Positions 45,696 to 57,394 of a stretch of DNA of 64,000 nt are shown piece by piece. Both the position numbers and the translations under genes were made by a program. The stretch is from Icerya purchasi (taxonomy: Eukaryota; Arthropoda; Insecta; Hemiptera; Monophlebidae): positions 373,684,794 through 373,748,793 of the forward strand of contig CM077116.1 in NCBI GenBank assembly GCA_039619475.1. Direction: 5' to 3'. Within the stretch, counting starts at the first letter, position 1. Each line of letters opens with the position of its first letter. The notes beneath the pieces are model-generated. The model worked only from the letters and a program-made list of their open reading frames with translations, searched no databases and was not told the origin of the DNA.

Positions 45696-46069
45696 CTGAA
45701 AGATGAGCAAGGTAAAAGAAATTAACCGACGAATTATGGCAATCGAGAAAATTTAATTAATCAGTTAATTTATTTTTGATGGTATTTTTGTCTGAGACGT
45801 TTGTTCTTTTGTAAAAAAAAAACGTTTTCAGCCTTTTTTATCGCGGAAAGAAAATGCCGAAATTTACTTTCAGTGTCCGGATTGTTATTTGGATTGAGAT
45901 CTATCGAATTTTTAATGCTTGTCGATCATAAATCACGACAGAGCTCGTTCTCCATAGCCGGAATTTTGTATAAGATAAAAACCAAGAAGCGACCAAACAC
46001 AGAATTGAATGTACAGTAATTCCAACACTTTTCTGATCGATAATATGTGTATATACAAGTATATACAAG

Positions 46070-46100
<31 letters not shown>

Positions 46101-47210
46101 CGATAATAATCGCGGGAATTTTAATGAATCCCGCAATTATTTAATTTATTTTATATTCGAAATTATTTTTCTTTTCGATTTTTCCTTTCTCTTCCTCGGA
46201 TATCTTGAAAAATTGTTCGTATTTTGAAACAAAAAAATGACAAAATATTTTGAAAAATTTTTACAGTTCCATAATGAAAGGCACTAGTTCAAATTTTTGT
46301 CTTGTCGTAAAAACTCAATTATTATTAAGGGGAATAGGTATTTAAGAGTGTTTTTAAAAAAGGGACTGGACCACGGATCAAAACTAAATTTTGAAGTGTT
46401 TTACATAAAGTCTATCATTCAATTTTCTCTTCAATCGACTGTGTGGGTTTTTGCCTAATTACACAGACAACATGGATGATGCAGTCAATACTTAGACATT
46501 CCAGGGAATTTGATTAGCAAATTCTCCTGCTAACTTTTTCTGATTATTTCATCGCCGAGTAAGTGGTGGTGTCCTTTGACAAAGAATTTTCGGCGAATTC
46601 TTTTTTCAAAGATTTATTATTACAACTGGATTTTCGAATTATTTCGGAATTACAGAATGGAGCACGCAATATTTCCGTAGGTCTATTATTAGAATTATAT
46701 ACAGAATGGTATATATAACATCCTCGAAGGTTTATTATCAATCAATCAATCAATCGATGTTTATTATCATTATTGTTACACAAGGTCCACAGATGCGCTA
46801 TAGAGCGCGAATAGTGGAAAGTAGTACAACTAAAGAAATATATAAATAAACATCAACAGGTACTTACTAAAGAAAAAAAGTAAGATTAATTAAGAAAAGA
46901 AACGAGCGGAAAAATAAAACGCAACCTGTGATTTTAAAAGAAAGAAAAAAAGAAAAGGTGAGAAGAAAGTAAATAAATAAATAAAATAAATGAATAAATA
47001 AATAAGAGTAAATAAAAGATAAAATAGCAAATTAATGATCCACAATTATAAATAAGCAAAAGAAAATAGTAATAATAAAAATGAGGCGATATACATATAT
47101 ATATATATGTATATACACATTCATACATAGATTATACATATGTATACGTACACATCACACATAAATCCGTACATATTGGTTTAACTAACCGTACAAACGC
47201 CAATATATGT

Positions 47211-47244
<34 letters not shown>

Positions 47245-50200
47245 CACTTATACATATGGAATCCATGGACATGTATGTACACCCACTCACACCAACATAC
47301 AACACTCATCCTGACTATACATACAAAACTGTGTACACATTCTAAATATGGCTTCACTGACACATATACCCGTATAAGTTCCCATGAGCCCACTAATATG
47401 AATATCTAAATAAATACATTCACATGCGCACATATAGATGTATACAAATATACTAACACTTACTTATGAGATATACTCAGGGACATGTGTATACAGAAAT
47501 ATACGCAGTCTCATAGACACATATTCCAGGATATGTAATAATGTGTTACCTTTGTTATGTTAAGGTTATTATATTCTATTTTTTATCGTACCAAGCGAAT
47601 TATAAAGTTCCGAAATGGTCACTCATTAAATTGCATCTGACTATGTATTCTAAGTCATGTGCTCCTCAGGTAGAATCACCTTTGATATGCCTGAAAAGAT
47701 ATTTACGTCTTTTTTTATAATTTAACAGTTGAATTTTGAGGGCCTCTGGTAGAGAATTATATAGGATAGCAACCTTGTATATAACCTGAATGCGGGTATG
47801 ATATTTGTTGTATTTCGGAATATAAGCCAGTTCCATATTGGAGGTATTCTATTTGTGTGCGCTATTCCAAATGAAGCTGAACATTTGCAATTTATACAGA
47901 TAAAGTTTATATAGTTTCTGACCAGTTTAGATGAAATATGGTTAAATCCGAAAGAAGACTTTATTGGCAAAGATAAAATTGCATTCTTGATGTTGTCATT
48001 AGTGAAATTAAAAAAACATGAAGAGGTTAACATAGTTTTACGATTCGGCTTCGTTGATGGAAGGAATGGAAGGGGTGCTGGGAAAGTCTTTTAAAATTTC
48101 CCTCACGTTCTAGTCAAAATACTCATTAAAAAGTTCAGTAATTTTATGTTCATTACCGTTTGTACTCATTTTTTCGTTATCGATACTAATCTCTTTGATA
48201 GCTTGATCGGATTGCCCGAGGGTATTGCGAACAACAGACACCAGTCGTTTTTTTGCTTTGTCTTACGTTTATTTGGAACATTAGTGAAATACTGTTTCTT
48301 TGCTTTTCGTACCGAGCGTTGTACCTCTTCAGAAGCTATTTTGAAATTTTGAACCACAAATGCATTGCTCGGATATTGTTTAAATAATTTATAAGATTTT
48401 TTTTTTCTCTTAATTAACCGTAATATATATCATTAGTAATCCATGGAGATCTTTTCCGACCACGTTGTTTGTAGGCTACGGTTCTTTTACGATAATTTAT
48501 TACTTCAATTCATTTTTGAATTAACCAATCAAATTATTCATTAATTGTGGCGGCGCTGGTATATATCAGACGGATATTAAGGTCGCCTAATTTCTTTTGA
48601 AATGAGATATTATCGAAAATGTATTCAGTAGTTTTCTCTAGTGTAGTGTTGAAACTCGATTTCAGAGTGAGGTCTATATCGCAGTGGTCTAAAAAGTCGA
48701 AGTCAGTAATAAAATATCTGAAGTTGGGGGGTTGAGTATATCGGAGCGGATCGCTGTGTGCAAGACAAATATCCTTCTCCTGCACGTTTAAACGTAGGTT
48801 GATTTGACATTGTGGAATCCATTAGTACTTCAGGTAATCGCTGCTGTTTTTATTATCGAGTATATATACATTCATGTCGCCTGCCAAAACTGCGTTTGCT
48901 GGTAATACTTTAATTATGCTATTTAATTCGCAAATAAAATAACCATAATTCGATTCGCAATATCTGTATATACAGGATAAGGCTAAATTTGTTTAATTTT
49001 CAAGACGAATGGATACCCCGACAACGTTACCAGTTGCAATTGATAAATCTATGCCATTATATTGTATGCAATCAGATATATACATTACAACTCCTTCAGA
49101 TCTCCTATCAGAACTACAACTTGCTAATATTGAAAATCCAGGGTTTTGCTATCTATTAACTTCCACATCATAAAGCCAAGTCTCGGTAAATATTTGGCAA
49201 CTGGCGTTATTTCGTTCGAGGTAAATATTTATGTCGTCGAAGCGCTTACGTAAGCTACTGATATTTAAGAGAAAGTTTTTTAAAATTTTGAACCCCATTG
49301 CTTTTAATTAAATGTTAATTAGAGAATGAGAAGGAATTATACGATGAATTCGAGGTTATATATAACATCTCTGAAGGTTGATTATTATTAGAATTATTTA
49401 CAGAATGAAATATAAAATATCTCCGAAGGTTTATTATTATTAGAATTATTTACAGAATGAAATATAAAATATTTCCGAAGGTTTATTGTTATTAGAATTA
49501 TTTCGGAATTACAGAATGGAATATACACGAATCTTTTTCAAAAGTTCATCATTAAGAATCGTGGATTTTTAAATTTTAAACTTATTTTACAAATCTTCGA
49601 TGTTCTAGAGTTTAGTTGCTAAATCGGACCCGCGTAAATCGAACGTTATCAACATACTAATACGGGTCAACGGACTGTTAGTTGTAATATTTTTCGGCGC
49701 TTTCGGTCGTCTCTTTCAAGGGTAACACAAAGATCCACTAGTTTAAAAATACCGCTTCTAACCAAAAGAATTGTCTTCAATCACAGACATTTTTTCTAAA
49801 ATTTTGGGCTCGTCAACCGGGGACCTTTACCTAGAAACGATTAGAATAGGAAAGAGTCTATTATATTTTGATACGATATCAAATGTTGTCAGGAGAAAAG
49901 AACAAATGTAATAGGAACAATCTGTGGAGAGGGAAAAGATAATAAGAGGCGCAATATCGAGTAGGAAGACCGAGTATCAATAAAATGAAATAGAAAGCAG
50001 AACACTCAGCAGAAAGAGATGAACACTTAATAAACACATGTAGCGCACTGCTCTTTTATTTACTATCCTCCCTTGAACTTTGTAGTGTTACATCAATTTT
50101 ATAAATTTTCCAATTAAAGTACTCCGCTTAAAATCGGTAGGGTAAGAAAAATCGTCGGACAAATATTCGGAAGAAAAATGAAGGGCTATTTTCGATGCTT

Positions 50201-53200
50201 TGCCAATTCTTGTGGTTATCGAAGGAATTAAAAAACAAAAAAAGAAAAAAAAACGAGCAACTGAAATTAGTAACACATGCGAACTCATAAAAATTAACAA
50301 TAAAGAATTTTGAAATTCTTAATCGGTTAATTTTTTGGATTATATATGTGTGTGCATATTTTACGTAGTAACCTAAGTTAGAAATATGTATATATATATG
50401 TAAAAGTTACCTAAGTTAGTAAAATGAACACTAAAGATGTAATTTTGGAATTTTTAATAAGCTCTTTTGGTTTGTTTTTTTTTTTTTTTTTTTTTTTTTT
50501 GGATCATTCCATATGTAGTTAATGTTCATATTATGCCAATGAAAAATCCTTGAACGCTGAAGGTTCTAACGTAAATCCTTTCAATACCTTTTTAACAATT
50601 TGCGTTTGTAAGTTATTTCGTAATAGAGGCTACTACTTGCAGGACATCGATAGTCGAGGAAACGGCGTATTAATTAAAATTGCTCAACAAAGTCTAGCGC
50701 ATAAATTTCGAGTACAGTTCCGCACCTTTGGCCTTCATTGTAATTGTAGCATTTCGCAACAGCAGTGCTTACATTTTTGTAACAATCATAACTCGGAAAT
50801 TATACATTTCTATATATCTACGCGTACATTGAAATAGTATGGTTTTAAATAGTGTCATTATTATAATAATAATAATAATAATTATTATTATTATTGTTAT
50901 TGTTATTGTTATTATCATTCGAACGTTGCCGCTTTCATCGTCGAAAGGTTGCTCCACTTTTCGACGAATATAAAATTTGGCAAGGTTAATCATTTTTGAT
51001 TCAATAATAAAGCTGGATTATTTTCAATTGTTTCAGCGCTGCCACAGTTGGCGGTTAAATGCGTTTAATGGTACTTGATGCTATTAGAAGGCTGCTAACT
51101 GAGCACCAAAGATGATGTTTGAAGAGCGTGAGTGTAACGCTCGTGAGCGTAGAATGTAACGATTTCGCGCGCTCACACACGCACACTCACGCGCCGGACA
51201 CACGGGGCTCATTCATGAGTGCATGCGCGAAAAAGACGTGAAACTGTGATAACGACTCGGTCACGACTCGCCAGCTACAGAAGACTCGGCTGCGAACGTT
51301 GCGAAATGTTTTAAACATTATATTTATGCTTGCTGCTCTAATCAAACAATACGATATGCAGATGGGTCGATGACGAATGTAGAATATTATGTAAGGGGAT
51401 GCACGCGCACGCACACGGCGACATCGGTGTGTGCATAACGCTGGTTCGTGTTCGAAGTCGTGTTGATTTTAGGCACGCAGAGGAGAAAAAGTCATCCGGA
51501 ACGCTGTGAGGGCCGTGATGGCCTTACGCGCCCGGCTCATGTTTGTCTTTTGATTTGCGCGCCTTTGCCTTCCGTTATGTAAACGGAGTCTCGGCGTGAA
51601 TCCGTCGGCCGTTTCAGTCGCCATATTAGGTGAGACGCTATCGATGTTGCTGGAAAGGCAGCGTAGCAGCGCAAGCAGGTTATCAGCCAGAAGATCTAGG
51701 GCGCTGAACCCCGCCGATTTCCGTCGCCAGATCCATTCATCCTTGACTGGATATAATTAATTTTGAAATGTGTGTTCTCCGTTTATTGATAGCCCAACAA
51801 CTGCTGTAGATTCCCTTTTTTCTCGAAGCTGCTGTTCGCCCGCTCGCTTACTCTCTTTGTCTCATCTTCAATCTCGTGACCGATTTCGATCGGACACTTC
51901 ATATTCCGTCTGATTTTTCGTGCATTTTCGACGACCGTTCGCTAATTAATATAATCCCGATCGATAATAACCATACACATTAGTCCGAAGAGTATTCCGA
52001 TATTCACGAATCTCGTGCGATATTTTTTTCTTTTCTCTTTTCGTTTGGTTTTTTTTTCTTTTTTTTTTTTTTTTGATGGTATTTAATCGCAAAACGTCAT
52101 CGAAAATCGCTGATACTCTGAGAAGATGTAATTAGAGAGATAAACGAGCGAACATCGTTTTAGACACAAGCAGTTGCACACACGGACTGCGTATAACCTT
52201 TAACCATTTTTTTATTTTTGAAAACCATCGAACTCTGCCATTAAATAATAGTATAATAATTATACCGAAGGCGGCGATTAAGCGGTAACCGAGCCGAGAA
52301 TCTGTTTTAAACTTGCAAATCAATCGAGACGTATTAATAAGTGTTAGTTACCTGTTTTCACTGTTATAAGTGCATTACTTTTCAATAAATCATAAATAAA
52401 CACTGGCCGCCCCTTCGATTTCTAAAAATCCCTTAATTCGTGAATTTCCTTAAAAATCGTTAATGCTGTTAAAGGCACTTTAAGCTCATGTATATACGTA
52501 TATTATCTAATGTATTCCGAAATAAACGAAGTGTTAACTTTATAACCAATGTGTCTTGCTGGTATTAACATACGGAGCCGAAACATGGGCCCTTAAAAGG
52601 ATGTAATCAGGGATGAAAGAATTATACTTAATATCAGACTAAAAGATGGAAAAAGAATTACTTGGATCGGGGAGCAGATAAAATTGACAGATGCGGTGGA
52701 GCGAATAGCAAAGTTAAAATGGGCGTGGTTTGGACATGTTGCTGGTAGAGATGATGCCAGGCGGACTAAAGATTTTCTACAATGGTGCCCATTCAATTTC
52801 AAAAAGAAAAGAGGCAGATCAACAACACGATGGAGCGAGGATATTGTGAAAATTGCAGGGATCATCCGAGTTGCGCAAAATAGGAAAAAGTCTGGGATAT
52901 GCTACTCAGCAGTGGGTTGATACAGTCATAAAACGTGATATATGTATGTATATATATATATATGTATGTATGTATGTATGTATATCGTTTTTCGAAACAG
53001 TTTAACCTAATCAAACTTATTAAATATATCGAAACAAATTATTCGAAAAAAAATTATGGTTCTGAGAAAACGAAAACAACGAGTACGGGTATAGTTTAAA
53101 GTTTGTTTGTCAGTAATCATAGGATAGGAATGGATTTTTCTTCTCCGTGTGCACTATGTTTATCATCGCCTATTACTACACATTGACCGTCGATAGTCTG

Positions 53201-53904
53201 CTGAAATTTCAGCACTTGCTTAATAGTTATTTAATATTCCGCCATTCCATTTTTCCGGATTTAGGTAATAGTTTCACGAGAGTATTCGAACAATTTGTCA
53301 TATCGACAGGTCTGCTCTCAGGGTTCGTATGTTCCTACAGGGTTCAGAACGAATTTGTTTTTGTTTGAAACACAAAGTATACTCATCTAAATCGTAGGAA
53401 AACACAATAGAACAGAGAGAGCTGTTAAAAATCTTACAAGTTATAACAGTAATCAGATGCAACTGTCGTCGTCATTTGGTGACAAAGGTTAAATATTTTA
53501 TCAGAGTAATTTTACTTTTTTGAGGGAGAGAATTGCCAACCACATGAAATACATACTCGATCGAAAGCGGAATAATTCCGAACTACTCCGAGTATCGTTA
53601 TAACTTTTAGTTTCAATTAGTAAACGAATTTTGACTTTTTCCAGTCGAGCGCGTTATCACGTATAGGCAGCACATGTCGACGCGTGCCCAACATGCATAT
53701 GGATCGTGATAATAAAATGTACAATTTCAATTCGTTTTCTCCGCGCAGAAAATCACGTATCTGTTAGCGGCGCCGAAATAATGAGATTGTTATATAGCAG
53801 AAGAGCAAGTCCGGCGCATTGCTATTATTATGCAATTTCAATTGAGCAGTTGGCTGCAACGAACATATGTACATTCTATCGGCCGAACTAAACCATTGCG
53901 TAAG

Positions 53905-53937
<33 letters not shown>

Positions 53938-56900
53938 GTCTCTGGTCCGAACTCATCGTGTTGATTGACTTGAAGGGTTTCCTCATCTCCCTCCGACTCC
54001 TTCGACCTTTTAAATTATAGTTATCGCTATTATTGCTTTTTTCCCGTAATCTGTTTGCTAACACGTTTACCTAAAGCAGCTGGTGCGTAGCTCTAGCGAT
54101 TGAAACATCTGCCTGCGCATCGTAATTTTGATTAGTAGGCAATCCACGTTTTTTTCGGGTTTTTTTTTTTTTTTTGAATCGCTGTACAGCTCAATTAAAT
54201 GGTCATAGCGCATGATTCACCAGCGATCTTGTTATCACGGGCGGCGGCCGAATTGCTAATACGACCCGGTTGGTTAAGAAGGTATTTCTAAGTTGTACGC
54301 AGAATCTGTTGTTACTCGGCTCACGGATTCGATGATGACAGTGACGTTGAATGTTTCTCCAATCGCCGCCGTTAAGGAAGTCTGCACAGATTTTACCTCT
54401 GATTACTTTCATCATAATTACGGACGATATCGGTTGACGAATATATAATGCGGCCACTACTGAAGCCAAATGATGCCGCTCCACGAAATAAATTAAAGTC
54501 GTCAGTCGTAGTGCAACTCGTGTCTAACAATTAACGCGAGTGAAATTTTAACGCTTTCGAAATCGGCCTGTTTTCATGTCTTCTTTTTTTGTTTTTGTTT
54601 CGGTTTTTTCAATTTATGAAAATAACACCTTCCATACGAATATGGTCCGTCGGATAACACGCCACTGTAGCGCCATTCCGTACTCGTGCGGAAGATAAAT
54701 TTGCTTTTGAGTCCCGAAAATGGCGCTAATAAAAATGTTTCTAATAAAACTATCTAGAGTGGTATTTAGAGTGGTATGCGATCGACAAGCAGCTGGTTTT
54801 GTTGCTACACAGAAATGTTTGTAGCACGACATAATTTTTGACATTTTCTTAAACCGAATTCCGCCACAACGTATAGTTTATGTAATTATAGAATTCTTAT
54901 AATTTCATAAATTCCTCAAATGTCATTATGATACTCGACGCGACCCGTTCCATCAGTAATTTTTAAGTTTGGGATTTTCAAATTTTTACATCGTCTCTCG
55001 TAATTACCGAATATAAAGCAGCGCATCTCTGACTTAAATACCCATTGTATCTTTTTATTTTTTACATACGACACATCTGATACTGACAATGAGTGGGGTT
55101 ATATATTTTAACACATCGCAAGTGACAGCGGTTGAGAGACAATTCGCGAAAATGATGAAAAAAATTATTAATCAAAATGTATTATCTTTTTGGACATGAG
55201 GAATGTGTAAAATGGCTTCGTAAGTGGAGCAAACCGCTACTTTTCACTAGTTCTGATCTTTATTTGTGAGGCTTAGATAGGCTTAGGCTTTCTTTTTCGA
55301 GGGGCACTCTGTATTGCTGGTTTAATACAACGACGTTAAAGTAAAAAAACTGTTTTTGGTTAGATGTTTGAATCAGAAGCAATTCTACAAATCCCTATAA
55401 AGGTTATAAAATTCACGAAGCTTTTTTCAAAATGGATTTAGCTTCAGAAATGTTCTCGTTGCACGTCCGATTGGAAGTGTACGACATCTGGCAACTTGAG
55501 AACTGGTGCTTTTGTGAAAGGCGAATGGAAATCAACTTCGGCAACGTTATAACTGCGGACGCTTTCCCATTTTTCGAGAGAGAAATGATTTCCGGTTACC
55601 CTGTAGCGGTCGATTGTTTTCAGAATAAATTTAACCGCTTTACCGAAATATTAAAATTGTCATAATAGATTACCTCTCGGATGTGGATTTTGTTTATCGG
55701 ACTTTTTTAATTGCCATAAAGATTTGATTCGTAGGAATTTGTCGGAGTGAAAACTGTTTCAAGTTGTGTACATTTATTAACCGTTCATTTATAAATTTAC
55801 GGAATAGATGCTTTACAAAAAAGTCATAAAACCAAGTTGAGCGTTTTTTTGAACCTTCTTAAGGTGCTAAATAATCTTACGACGTTAATAAGACTGCGTC
55901 GTCATTGAGATTATTCGAGTTTTTTCGGATATAAGGGAAAAACGGGGAAAAAAACGTTTTGGCAACACTTTTTAATTTTTTAGATTTTCCGAAGTTTGGT
56001 TTTCAAGTTCGGTAAAACAGAACTATTTAAAATTTACGTCATTTTTTTTTTCTTTACTAAATCGGTATCGTTGGCCAATAATCTACATTTCACCCGGAAT
56101 AGGTCGAAAAATGGATGAATAGAAACTGCCTATAAGATTTATACTCACTTCTTTGGCCAAATCGAATCTGCTCCCCGGAGTAGAGTATCTCATGGTGTGT
56201 CTATTATAGAAAAAGAATCTGATAAAGACTTCTCCTTGTTCTGAAATATTAAAGCGAGTTTTTTTTTTTAAATTTTATTAATTGACGGGTATCGCGGTAT
56301 TTTGCAGAGACAAATAGAGAGCCCTAGCCGAGAATAGCATAAATCTCTCCCCTTATCGAGTATAAAACATTTTTCGATAACTTTAAGGGCCTTCTCAATA
56401 TTGAGAATCTCGGTATCAAATTTAGAAGCCGCACATGGTCTAACTTTTTGTTTTATACCTTGTATAATAATTAATCTTGCCTCGCGATACTTTTATTAGA
56501 TCTACGAAACTCGGCATCGTCTGATTGACTGGTAATTTGACACTTTTTCGCATGATACTTTAATTACGCCTCTGGAATAAATACAGAGTGTTTCGAACTA
56601 TAAAAGCATCGATTGATAATAGAACACGCTTGTTTAACTAGAAATTTAAAAGGACGAATAAACAAACACATTTCAGTTAAAAATTAAAAATGCCGACCGG
56701 TTTAATTTCATAATCATAATTCGAGTGCAATAACATAAGTAATATTTGAAATTAAAATTTTTGTGTTTCATTAATGTTAATACTTTTAAAATAACCAAAC
56801 ACTTATATACAAATAAATACGTTACCGATTTATAGAGCCATGATTAAGCTTTGTTATCCGAAACTAGTCGTCAGTATTTAATTAATTTTTTGAATTATAT

Positions 56901-57362
56901 TTATTTACGTATAAGTGTTTGTTTATTTTAAAAGTATTAACATTAGTAATATTTATTTACTCTTTTAAAAGAAGAGGAGACATTTTAGACGGACAAACCT
57001 GCATAATAAAAAGTTACCGTACTATTTTTTATTTTTACGAAACGAAAATATTTATAATTGCGATATTTAAAATTTTGCCGACAGAAGTTGATTGAGGTGT
57101 GGAATTAATACGAATTCGAACCACGCTCAATTATGATCGTGTGTATGCGTGTGCGGAACTTCTAATCATATGGTTAAAGGTGCAACGAAATACACGTTTC
57201 ATGTCGAGAAAAAGCTTTTGCGTAACTTTAAGGCGTCGTTTTTTGTTGTTTTATTATAATTTTAAGTTATTTTACAGCTTAATTCTGGTAGCCTACGGGG
57301 CTTTTTTGGGGGATGAGCGGATCACCAGCCGAGGGCATTACTCAGCATTAGATTACATTAGT

Positions 57363-57394
<32 letters not shown>

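Larger units (their letters stand above)
45696..56148 (-). other. Large intron of the cuticular-type gene
   Basis: About 10.5 kb. Holds a LINE inside a 52-bp tandem array, two LINE 3' ends (49.8 and 52.6 kb), a CpG-rich promoter-like stretch, and several microsatellites. The segments 45710-46600, 50040-51090 and 52930-56140 show no gene I recognise. Confidence 0.75.

Noticed and set aside
54203..54484. 93-codon minus-strand open frame
   Set aside because: No recognised family, no signal peptide, and no splice-site link to the cuticular-type exons; may be chance in a locally GC-richer patch.
55432..55665. 77-codon plus-strand open frame starting MDLASEMFSLHV
   Set aside because: Balanced composition, but I could not match it to any family on either strand.
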